NCBI GenBank assembly: GCA_002099365.1 | Contig: MSED01000013.1 | Location: forward strand, 1,364,001 to 1,428,000 | DNA length: 64,000 nt | Reading direction: 5' to 3' | Source of the DNA: Phialophora verrucosa | Taxonomy: Eukaryota; Ascomycota; Eurotiomycetes; Chaetothyriales; Herpotrichiellaceae | Shown: piece by piece, positions 32,201-42,132 of the stretch | How positions within the stretch are numbered: the stretch's first letter is position 1 | Layout of the letters: each line of letters starts with the position of its first letter | Program-made: the position numbers and the translations under genes | Notes under the pieces: generated by a model | Seen by the model: the letters and a program-made list of their open reading frames with translations, nothing else | What the model was told of the DNA's origin: nothing | Database searches by the model: none

Positions 32201-35200
32201 ATATAGTACTTAGTATAGTGTAGCTATTTAACTATAACTCGAGAATATATTAAAAAAAGAGAATTATTAAGTTTCTAGAATATAGTTATAGAAGGAAAAT
32301 AGAAGATTAATTACCTCTAAAGGCCTCTATTAGAGCGATTTAGGTATAACTAAAGGGATGTATTCTAGCTAGACTAGAAATATATAAACTACTTCTAGAA
32401 TATAAAGAATTTAAGGACTTATTCTAGAAGCGAGAAGGACTCGTTACGCTACCTAAGTATAAACCTTAGGACTACTTAATTAAGTTTATTAAAGAGGTAA
32501 AGAAACCTTTATATAAAGAATAGTTAAGGGAACTATCTAGAAAAGAGTTCGACTTCTTATATAAATACGTATAAGATCTAGAAGCTAAGGGTTTTATCCG
32601 AAAAAAAGATAAACTGAGGATATCTTATAGAGTACTCTTCGCGGATAAGAAAGATAAGATATTAAGACCTTATATTAACTTTAGACCGCTAAATATAATT
32701 ATTAAAAAGAATATCTATCTAATACCTTTAATTTAGGAATTATAGAATTAGCTAAAGAAGGCTTAATAACTTATTATACTTAATATATAGGACGCTTACT
32801 ACTAAATACGAATAGCTAAAGGCGAAGAATAAAAGATAGCTTTTCGAATAAGTTAAGAAGTTTACGAATACTTAGTTATATCCTTTAGATTAACTAACGC
32901 TCCTATAATATTCTAAGCCCTTATTAATAATACGCTAGAGGAGTACTTAAGAGACTTTATTCTTACTTACTTAAATAATATTCTAATTTATTCTAATACC
33001 TATAAGGAGTATATAAAATATATTAAGAAGGTAATAAGGAAGTTATAATAAGTAGATTTACCGCTTAAACTTAGTAAGTATAAGTTTTATAAGTAAGAGA
33101 TAGTATTTCTAGGCTATCTTATATTAAAAGGATAGCTAAAACTAGATCCGGTAAAAGTCCGAGCTATTAAAGAATAACCTTAACCGAAAATAGTTAAAGA
33201 GATATAGGCGTTTCTAGGATTAGCGAATTACTACCGACGGTTTATAGAAGGATTTTCTAGGCTTATAGGACTAATAACTAAGTTAATAAAGAAAGAAGTA
33301 GACTTCTATTTTAGGATAAAGGAATAGGAATCCTTTAAGAAGATAAAAAGGCGCCTTACTAGTACGCCTATCTTAGTTATCTTCGACTTAGAAAAGAAAG
33401 CTCTACTCGAAACTAACGTATTAAACGAAGTAATTAGAGTATACCTTACTTAAAAAGGAGAAGATAGTAAAGTTAGACTAGTAGTATATTACTCTCGAAG
33501 AATAATAAGACTAGAATTAAATTATAATATTTATAATAAAGAATTATTAGTAATTATAGAGGTACTTTAATAGTAAAGAGTTTACCTTAAAGGAGCTAAA
33601 TATTCGGTTTAAGTCTTTATAGACTATAAGAACTTATTATATTAGACTATAATTAAGGAACTTAATTAAAGGTAAGTTAAATAGGCTAAGATACTCGCTA
33701 GATATAACTTCCGGATTAACTATATTTAAGGGATAAAGAATAGAAGAGTAGATACTCTTAGTAGAAGAGCGGATTATATAAATATAATAAAACCTAAACT
33801 AGTAGTATTATTAAAGTAATAAGGGTATATCTTAATATATTAGAAAATATAAATAATTACTATAATAATAGAATAGCCTAAACTTATAGTATAATAGAAG
33901 AAAGATATTATTACTACTAGATATAACAATAAGTCTATAGGCTACTAAGGGATTAATAAAACCCTTAAGTTAATTATAAGAGACTATATATAGCTACGAT
34001 TATAAAAAGAGGTTAAAGAATATATTAAGAGTTACAATACTTACTATAAAGCTAAATATATAAGATATAAGCTATATAGACTACTATAGATAACGGAGTT
34101 ACTAGATTAAGTATAGTTAACGGTTATACTAGATTTTATCGTTAAACTACTAAAATCTAAGGAACCCCTAACAGGAACAGAATATAACTTAATCCTAGTT
34201 ATAGAGGATAAACTAACTAAATACGTATACTTTTAGCCGTAGAAGGAGACAGTAACTGCCGAAGATATAGTATATATACTTATAAGAATAGTTATAGTAT
34301 AATATAATATATCGGATATAATTAAATTAAATTAAGATAAACTATTTATATTATAATTTTAGTAATTGTTTATAAACCTTATAGGAATATATTGAAAACT
34401 ATTAATAGCGTATTATCTATAGATAGACGGATAAATAGAAAGAATAAATTAAATACTAGAATAATACTTATAATACTATATAAACTATTAATAAGATAAT
34501 TAAGTAGAACTCTTACTAATTATATAGTTTATATATAATAATTTAATATTAGCAATAGATATATTACTATTCTACGCTAATTACAGAAGATATCTAAATA
34601 TTAAAAAAGACCTAAGGGGGATAAAGCTAATTATAGAGAAAGTAAAGATTTTAGTTAAGAAGTTATAATTATTATATAAGATACTTAAGTAAGAACTATA
34701 GAAAATCTAATAAAAAATAATAAAATAAGTAAATAAAAAAAGATTTAAGGGACTAGACTTTTAAGAGGGGGAGAAAGTCTATATTTTATAAAAAAATATT
34801 AAAATAATAAGGCTATTAAATAAACTCGATTATATAAAAATTAGGCTATATAAAATTAAGAGAAAATTAGGACCGGTTATATTTAAAATAGAATTATTTA
34901 TTAATATAAATATTTATTTAGTCTTTTATAAATCGCTATTAGAAAAGGTACCTTAGGACGCTAGACTAGGACTAGTCCTAATTTACGAAGAAACCTAAGA
35001 ACCTCTATATAATATAGAAAAAATTATAGATTATATTAATAAAAATTTAAGGCGCTACCTAATAAAGTAGTTAAGGTATAATAACTTAAAAAATATATAG
35101 GAACCTACTAAATATCTTCCGAAGGTAATAGTTACTTAGTACCTCCGGATAATACTATCTACTTAAGGGTAAGCTTAAAGGCGGGATCTAGAGTAAAGGT

Positions 35201-35748
35201 GAAGCGGGATAATAATATATCTAAAATAGAGGCTTCGTTAATAGCGTTAAGTACCTTTAGCTTATAAAATAATATTTATTTCTACTTAATAAGTAAACGC
35301 TCTATATATTATTATATACTATTCTTCTCTTTCTATATTATAGTAAGAGCGGTAATTAGCTTATTAATTTAATAATCCTTTTTAGTAATATCGCGCTATA
35401 TCTTTTCGCGCTAGTCTTATAGCGTATTAAAATTAGAAATTAAGAAATAACTATTATATTCGCTTACTTTCTTTCCTTTCTAATAATAGATATTATAGAG
35501 CGACTAGCCCTTTAGTATTTAGTAGGCGGAGTTAGAGATAATATAGTTTAAATAGCGACTTATTCTAAAGAACTAATAGCTAAGGGTTTAAATTTATATA
35601 TAGATGTTTTTATAACGCTAGATAGAGGAAGTATAGTAATAGTCCTTAGTAACTCGGTTAAAGGATATTATTAGTTATAAGAAAGGAAGAGAAGGGCTTT
35701 AGCTAAAGATATAGCTTATCTTATATACGCTAGAATAGCGGATAAGTT
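29217..35748 (+). other. Internal region of the retrotransposon, no intact gene
   Basis: Very AT-rich, with TA dinucleotides dominating. Domain remnants are listed under the element. No primer-binding site could be recognised after the 5' LTR, probably because it is mutated. About 6.5 kb without a coding frame of useful length. Confidence 0.9.
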
Positions 35749-35761
35749 AGGAAGAGGAAAG
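35749..35761 (+). other. Polypurine tract of the retrotransposon
   Basis: AGGAAGAGGAAAG lies immediately upstream of the 3' LTR start. This is the expected place for the plus-strand primer. Confidence 0.75.
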
Positions 35762-36220
35762 TATTATAACTTAACTTTTAGAGCGGTTAGCTTAAGCTAA
35801 GGCTATAATAATAAACTATAGAGTTATAAGAAAACTATAGCGAAGATATAGCCTTATTAGTAAAGTTAGTATATAACTAGATTACCTAAATTACCTAGCT
35901 TAAGAGTAATCTAGTAGAACTATATAGTCTATAGAGATTAGTATAGCTCGACGAGCTTAGCTAAGCTAGGCTAAGCCAGCTAGATCTACAAAGGGGATAG
36001 ACAACTATATAGCGGACGGGCCGTCCCTAATAGGGAACAGTCTGTAGTTAATAACAGTTATACTCCGACCCCTACCTTTAGGATATAGGAGTGTTACTTT
36101 ACCCTACGCCGTTATAAGTAACCGCGTACCTTTACCTTAGGCTAGTATCACGTTACTACTCTACCAGCGAGAGAAACCTCTTAAACCGTAGTATTACCCT
36201 ACGTAGAGCGATTTATAACA
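35762..36220 (+). repeat. 3' LTR (459 bp)
   Basis: Starts TATTATAACTTAACT (the mutated form of the 5' copy's first bases) and ends TTTATAACA. The left 200 bp are strongly A/T-converted; the right half keeps GC (GGACGGGCCGTCCC is intact in both copies). Confidence 0.93.
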
Positions 36221-36225
36221 CTATC
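36221..36225. repeat. Target site duplication, right copy
   Basis: CTATC, identical to 28753-28757. Confidence 0.92.
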
Positions 36226-36362
36226 CTACCGGTAACTTTACGTGCGCTGCGTGTAGCTTTATAGTCGCGACCTACGCTCTAGTCCTGCGATTTTAGTACG
36301 GTCGAATAAATAAGAATAATGTTGCCGATGCCAACGGTATCCCAAGGGTGTAGGCTTATTAA
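36226..36362 (+). pseudogene. 3' remainder of the MFS transporter gene
   Basis: Removing the element and one CTATC copy brings the transporter frame back in register. GGC TAT C joins CT ACC GGT AAC, giving GYPTGNFTCAACSF, a conserved ACS-family segment, then VATYALVLRF. TAG at 36294 and again at 36351 stand where Trp codons are expected, matching G-to-A changes. The end is at TAA 36360-36362. Confidence 0.9.
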
Positions 36363-36728
36363 TTTCTTTACTCAGGGTCACTCTAACCCTTTCGACTCTA
36401 GTTGTGGAGAGAAGTAAAGCACTTGATACTAATGGATCTAAGACGGAAAGCATCGACAAGTAGCTAGGCAGGTAGTCAACTCAGTTTCTTGATTATGAAG
36501 AAAACGGAAGTCCATTCTCAGTCGACAAAACAGACTTGATTTGGTACGGCTGTTCTTGGTGTAGATGTAGATTTTCCTTGTACATACTATCCATGGATGG
36601 TATTCTGTTTGTCGTAGTGGTGTCTTTTTTGTGATATCTGCCATTTAGAAAGAGTGACTCAAGCTACCATTTCATGAAGCACCACAAGGTTTAATGGTTT
36701 GTTTATTTCATGATTTCAGAGTCGCTAC
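36363..36728. other. Intergenic, nothing recognised
   Basis: About 365 bp between the transporter remnant and the end of the Dabb gene. Base composition is back to normal, with no gene seen. Confidence 0.4.
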
Positions 36729-37154
36729 CTATACAGTATACTCAAGGTCATAGGCTAAAGTATCATCACACAGAGCCTCGCGTATTTTGTGAACCCTTGG
36801 TGATGACACGGGTCAGCGAAACTGGAACTTTATCTTCACTCAAGGGATACAGGACTTACCTTTGATGCTCCGGGTGCTCGGCATACGTCTTTATCGTCTC
36901 TGGCCCATCTAGAACAGCCACCAACCCCATGTTGAAGCCTTGAGAACGATGGGCTGTGCTGGTGTGTGGTGGAGCAATGTCGGCTCTGATCAACCCTGGA
37001 ACCTTTCCCACCATGCCTGAGAGCGCCTCCTTGAGCCGGTCAATCTCGGATTCCTTGACATTGGGCTTGAGTTTGAAAAGAACTGCAAAAGTCAGTATCC
37101 TGAGACCTCGCTGTGAGAGTGATCGAACGGACCTATATGATAAACTGGTGCCAT
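36729..37154 (-). CDS. Dabb (stress-responsive A/B barrel) protein
   Basis: Three exons (37133-37154, 36860-37082, 36729-36795) with introns of 50 and 64 nt, 103 residues. MAPVYHIVLFKLKP is the classic Dabb start (H-x-V-x-F-K). VKESEIDRLKEALSGMVGKV and PGLIRADIAPPHTS follow, then FNMGLVAVLDGPETIKTYAE and HPEHQRVHKIREAL. The first exon is only 22 nt, which is why the gene is easily missed. Dabb proteins form dimeric barrels; fungal and plant relatives include polyketide cyclases and stress proteins of unknown chemistry. In this cluster it would be the second barrel protein beside the ABM gene. It is divergent from the SAF oxidoreductase gene. Confidence 0.88.
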
Positions 37155-37896
37155 TTTGATTCAATTGAGTGTGTCTGTTCCTTGTATTTTGCTTTTTGAA
37201 AGAGTTGCTTCGAGCACTGCTTGACTGTTGCAGGGAAATGAACAAGTCTCCTCCTGTCTGCGATCAGAGAGAAAATTATATTCAGACCCGAAAACACATC
37301 AATCAAAGAGCAATTGATGCGCATTACCACCGCTCCACTCGGACAGCGGTCGCACGTCCGAACAAGTCATGGCTGATGGCAGTGTTTTGGTGTTCCGATT
37401 GCAGAAGTTTTTCCGTATCTCACTCCCTACATTCTCCTCCTAAACGAAGCGCATTCCAGGGGTTTGATCCCCAACTCCCCGGGCTCGTGGCTCTCCACAC
37501 CCCCAATGAATGCGTGGAGATGGAATTCCTTCTCGCTTCTCTGCCGTCGCCTAATCGAGAAAGTATTCCTTGCCCTGCCAACGCCTCGAAAGTGCAAAGT
37601 ACAGGGGGCTGACGCAGACCACAACCGGAAGAACTTCCCCACAAGGACAACACAACCACGCCGTCGATCATTTTCCCATCAAACGCATCCTCGACGATAA
37701 TGCTCGTGCATCACGAATTCCTAACCAGCTGCTCGCTGGTGAGGAAAATGCCGAGGCCATTAAGTCGTGGGGCAAAGACGCCCATCTCCATATCGACATT
37801 TAATCACTTAGGACTCGGTTTCCTGCCTCTGGACACTTCATCCAAGTCAGCCTGACCAGCCGTCCTCCAAAACACAACACATCAATCTCTCCAATA
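37155..37896. other. Intergenic, divergent promoter
   Basis: About 740 bp between the Dabb and SAF-oxidoreductase start codons. Open frames of 60-147 codons overlap on both strands without motifs; I treat them as chance. Confidence 0.4.
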
Positions 37897-39580
37897 ATGA
37901 GTAGTCTTTCAGAGAAGCTGGCCGAGAGGGAGGCCGCTGGCCGTCCCATTCAGATTGGTGTTATTGGAGCAGGAAAGTTTGGGTCCATGTTGTGAGTCTT
38001 TGCCTTTGCGTCTGCTTGACAACGAGAGAAGGTCTCAAAAGCAGATAATACAATTTCCGGCTGTTGCATGACATTTCAGCTAACATCTGGGTGATTCAAA
38101 GCATTGCTCAAGCCCATCTTACCACGGGGATCCGTCTTGCCGGTGTTTGCGACCTCAACACTGCTCGTATTTATGATGCCTTCCGGAGAACAAACTACCC
38201 CGAGAGCCGAATCGACATGACCGGGACAATGACTCTGACCGAGGGAATCAAGGCAGGCAAGGCCATTGCCATGACTGATTCTGCGGCCCTCATCGCTCAT
38301 CCAGATATCGATGTCATTCTGGAAATCACAGGAAATCCAGCCGCCGGCGTCCGCCATGCGCTGCTGTGCTGTGAGCATAAAAAACACATTGTCATGATCA
38401 ACGTCGAGGCAGATGTGCTGGCCGGCCCACTGCTGGCTAGAAAGGCAAAAGAGGCGGGCATCATCTACTCCATGGCATATGGCGACCAACCGGCTTTGAT
38501 CTCAGAACTAGTCGACTGGGCCCGAACGTGTGGGTTCAATGTCGTGTGTGCCGGCAAAGGCACCAAGTATCTCCCAGAGTACAAGTACTCTACCCCGGAT
38601 ACAGTCTGGGACTTGTACGGCTTCACCCCTGAACAGGTTGCAGTGGACAATCTCAATCCGCAAATATTCAATTCATTCCTCGATGGAACCAAATCGTGCC
38701 TAGAAATGGCGGCTGTGGCCAATGGTACCAGTCTCCGGTGTCCTACCAATGGGCTCAGCTTTACACCATGTGGATATCACGACATGGCAAAGATCTTGAA
38801 GCCGGCTTCCGCAGGTGGATTTAGTGAGATGAGTGGCATGGTCGATGTGGTGTCGTCGTTGGAGAGCAACGGGAGAGACGTGTTCAAGGAGGCCCGATTT
38901 GGTGTCTATGTTGTTCTTGAAGGTAAGCCTCGACTAGTTTCGCTCGCCTTGGTGTCTAAGAAATGCCGGGCAGGTATGCTAAACTATCAACAGCCCCTAG
39001 CGAATATCAAAGGGAATGTTTCCGACAATACGGTCTGGAGACCGATCCCTCTGGACGATACGCAACACAGTACAAACCCTTCCACTTGATCGGTCTCGAA
39101 GTTGGCTACTCGGCAGCTAGCATCATGTGCCGTGGAGAACCCACGGGACAGACCAAGACATTTGCAGGTGATGTGGTCGCCACGGCAAAGCGCGACCTCA
39201 AGGTGGGCGAAATGCTTGACGGAGAAGGCGGCTACACTGTCGTTGGCAAGCTGATGCCCGCCGAGGCATCCCTGGCCATTGGTGGCTTGCCGATCGGCCT
39301 CGCTCATGGCTTAAAGCTCAAGAGAAATGTTAGCAAGGACCAGAATCTCAGCTGGGATGATGTTGAATACTCCGAGACATCGAAAGTGGTGGCAATCCGA
39401 AGGGAGATGGAGGCCATATTCCGCAAAGAGTTCGCCGCAGCCAAGAAGATTCCAGTCAAGAGTTTGTCCAATGGGCAACCACTGAAGACGGTGAATGGAT
39501 TCAACGGAATGAATGGAACGAATGGAATACTCAATGGAACACAGAACGGGAACCACACCTGGATCTCAAATGCAAGTTAA
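37897..39580 (+). CDS. Homoserine-dehydrogenase-like oxidoreductase with SAF domain
   Basis: Three exons (37897-37991, 38102-38922, 38994-39580), introns of 110 and 71 nt, 500 residues. The Rossmann start is IQIGVIGAGKFGSMF (residues 18-32), with VCDLNTAR as the second strand. The middle holds IDVILEITGNPAAGVRHAL and HIVMINVEADVLAGPLLARK. The C-terminal part has HLIGLEVGYSAAS, then a SAF/antifreeze-like segment (DVVATAKRDLKVGEMLDGEG, PAEASLAIGGLPIGLAHG). This architecture corresponds to the predicted homoserine-dehydrogenase/SAF group (COG4091), seen in sugar-acid and hydroxyacid catabolic operons of bacteria. The substrate is unknown. The end is Asn/Gly-rich (NGFNGMNGTNGILNGTQNGN), probably a disordered tail. 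Confidence 0.88.
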
Positions 39581-39904
39581 ACGTGGTCACTCGGTGCAAG
39601 ACGGTCTTTCGGGCCCTCAAGAGTAAGGGATAGATGAACTAGATATTTATACAAGAATATACTATGATATTCTGCTCAGCCATTACTTTCTTCAAGTATC
39701 AAAGTCGAACTCGCCTGTTTCTAAGCCGAACTCTTTGGTCGATACAAAGCCGACGTTCTGTTTGAGTCGGTGGCTTCTACGAGGCGCGCGAAAAGCCTTT
39801 GAAAAACAAGTGGGAGGAAAGCCTCCGAACCAAAGCTTCCGAATATATATGTCGTAGCACTGTAATCGTCACGTGCAATTACAGCATCCATACAATAAAT
39901 ACTG
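39581..39904. other. Intergenic, nothing recognised
   Basis: About 320 bp after the SAF-oxidoreductase stop, leading into the transporter relic. Confidence 0.4.
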
Positions 39905-40230
39905 TAGAGATCGATTGAGGAGTAACCATCACATCCACAGCCTTGCCTTCTATCGTTGCGAATCTGGGTGGTAAAGACTTGTACATAATGGGCCGTCAAC
40001 GGATTCTTTTCCGACCCCGTAAATCTTACCAGACCATACCTCCCCAGACTAGTCCGTTCTGCGAGTCTCATCTGCATTTTACGACATCATTACAACCCCT
40101 TTACGGACAGTTGGCCGATGTCTTTGGACGTCGAGGGACGAAAGCCTCTGGTAATATTTCGTGTGGGTCGCGAACACCACGGTCTGTGACGACTTGGTGT
40201 CGTCTTTTGAAGATCCTCGGGTAACCTTCC
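39905..40230 (+). pseudogene. Relic of a DHA2-type MFS drug transporter
   Basis: Decayed sequence that still spells transporter motifs in shifting frames. TALPSIVANLGGKDLYI sits near 39938-39985, preceded by an in-frame TGA after Asp. WAVNGFF follows in another frame near 39990. LQPLYGQLADVFGRRG at about 40092-40140 is motif A of 14-helix drug:proton antiporters. It breaks off after about 330 bp. At least one stop and one frameshift are present. The fragment lies between the SAF oxidoreductase and the alpha/beta hydrolase, so the cluster may once have had a second transporter. Confidence 0.7.
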
Positions 40231-40345
40231 TAGTCACAAGCCGGGTGTCGAATTACCTTGTCTTAGCAATACACCAAGATGAAAGCCGTCTCTCACCGTC
40301 TGCTGTAATGATGCGACTCTCTTAGTTCAACACCTTTGCGAGACG

Positions 40346-41862
40346 ATGCGGTCAATCCGTGGCTCAAGTCACGCTTACATCGAGAGAATTACGTTTAGGG
40401 AAACATTCTCCGGAAGGCGTTGGCTGTCTCATTTTCGGGTGATCGAGCATAAAGTGCGTACGCAGCATACACGCCAGTGGCCACGCGGGACGGAAGTGGG
40501 TTTCGAAAATAGCTTGAAGCTCGCGGTAAAGCAATATGTGCCAAAGGACCAGGAAATCACATCGCCCGGAGATGTCACCTTCATTGCCGCTCACGCGAAC
40601 GGCTTTCCCAAAGTCAGTGTGCAATGCGCTGCTCTCTTCGCTGCCTTCAGAACTGCAACATACTGAGACTGCAAGTAGGAGCTTTATGAGCCGATGTTTG
40701 ATGATCTATACGAGCAAATGAAGGCTTTAGGAAGGAGGATTCAAGCGATCTGGATCGCCGACCTGGCTCACCAAGGTCAGAGCTATATCATCAACGAGAG
40801 GATACTGGGAAATGACCGTATGCCCAAGATTCGCCGCTGGAGGAAACTCTCGAATTGATCAAGTATAGCGAACTGGTGGGACGGTGCCAGAGACCTCCTC
40901 TTTCTTATCAACCAAAAGCAAGATGAGATGCCCCAGCCGCTAGCAGGCATCGGCCACAGCATGGGAGGGTCACAACTGTAACTTTGTCCAATGGTGCTTG
41001 TGGGGCGATATTGACTCTTTGTAGGGCTCAATTGTCACTTCTTCATCCTCGACTGCTGCAGGGGTTGATTCTCATCGACCCTGTTATCCAGACAGAGAAT
41101 CCAAGTAGAAGCTTTGCAAAGCCGTCAACCTACCGGCGTGACATCTGGAACTCTCGGGAAGAAGCAAGGGCGAAATTCGAGAACAGTAAATTCTATCGGG
41201 CTTGGGATTCTCGGGTGTTTGAGAAATGGGTGCAGTACGGCTTACGGGATCTCCCCACCGAAATGTACCCATACATAGGTGAGAGCAAAGAGGTGCCCGT
41301 GACTCTCACAACACCGAAGTCCCAAGAAGTCTTCTCGTATTTAAGGCCAAAGTACTACGGAACTTCGGGGATTGCACCGGAAAAGGATCGGACAGTGTAC
41401 GGTGATATGCACCCAGATGACGTCGAGGAAGACTATCCTTTCTATCGCCCTGAGCCGGCCCAGATATTCCGGCGACTGCCAGAGCTGAAACCACCTGTTT
41501 TATACGTATTTGGGAAAGACTCTGAACTAGCGACGCCGGAGTTGAGAAGAAAGAAAATGGAAAGAACGGGGTTCGGAGTTGGGGGAAGTGGAGGTTCTGC
41601 CGAAGGTAAGGTGAAGGAGGTTGTGTTGGACTGCGGTCATCTGGTGCCCATGGAAAGAGTTACAGAGTGCGCCGCTGCAGCGGCATCATTCACGACGACT
41701 GAGCTTGCTCGTTGGGATCAGCAGACCAGTGAAGAGCAGTCACGATGGCTGAAGAAGCCGAGGAGTGAAAGAGTGGCAATTGACGATGAATGGAGACGGA
41801 TGATAAGACCAAGAGACGCTCGAAATTTAGATGATGGCGCTGTCAAGAACAAGAGCAGCTAG
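40346..41862 (+). CDS. Alpha/beta hydrolase
   Basis: Four exons (40346-40612, 40679-40817, 40869-40977, 41025-41862) with introns of 66, 51 and 47 nt, 450 residues. After FRVIEHKV the family pattern runs LKLAVKQYVPKDQ, VTFIAAHANGFPKELYEPMF, AIWIADLAHQGQS, GNDPNWWDGARDLL and the nucleophile elbow GIGHSMGGSQL (Ser166). Late blocks are LILIDPVIQ, LPELKPPVLYVFGKDSELA (acid region) and EVVLDCGHLVPME (catalytic His). Similar proteins are annotated as hydrolases in fungal secondary-metabolite and catabolic clusters. The first 30 residues are basic and poorly conserved, so the true start could be an ATG or exon elsewhere. It is the right-hand candidate member of the split cluster. Confidence 0.85.
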
Positions 41863-42132
41863 AAGTGATTTCCAATCTGAAAGGGATAATTCATCCCACC
41901 ACAGTTACCAACAGCGTATGAATTTGTGAACTGACCTTCAAGTTCACGTCGGCTTGGAAGTCCGGAGTAGGGCTTGGCAGCAGGGCCTCGGAGAAACGTT
42001 ATTCCCTGCCGGAGCTGCAAACGACTTCTGCTCTGCCCGAGAATTTGCACTTTCTGAACTCCTGCCTTGTTGCACCACCTCGACCAAACGCTCCACACAA
42101 CAAACGCGTTTTCGGCTTTACGGCCAAGCATC

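Larger units (their letters stand above)
28758..36220 (+). mobile_element. RIP-mutated Ty3/gypsy chromodomain LTR retrotransposon
   Basis: A 7,463-bp element bounded by 459-bp LTRs (TG...CA) and a CTATC duplication. Interior traces read along the plus strand. They are a zinc-knuckle remnant whose Cys and His codons are now Tyr (YYTYKKLGYYIKDYR, near 30100-30150), a protease-like ALID segment near 31985, and reverse transcriptase near 32500-33060 (YINFRPLN; catalytic box now YLNN). RNase H is near 33360-33700, integrase core near 33950-34400 (LTKYVYF, TAEDIVYI), and a chromodomain-like tail near 35000-35140 (EPLYNIEKIIDYINK). The order RT-RNaseH-IN-chromodomain is that of chromoviruses. Stop codons (TAA/TAG) occur throughout and no open frame of 60 codons survives. 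CpA and TpG are almost absent inside, a strong repeat-induced point mutation pattern. A purine tract lies just before the 3' LTR. The element is dead. Confidence 0.95.

Noticed and set aside
28758..36220. AT-rich block as centromere, mitochondrial insertion or isochore
   Set aside because: LTRs, target duplication, polypurine tract and pol-domain remnants explain it as a RIP-mutated retrotransposon.
36259..36459. 66-codon open frame (-) beside the 3' LTR
   Set aside because: It overlaps the plus-strand transporter remainder, which has family motifs; the minus frame has none.
18522..41862. Secondary-metabolite biosynthetic cluster
   Set aside because: No PKS, NRPS, terpene synthase or prenyltransferase; tailoring-like genes alone fit catabolism better.
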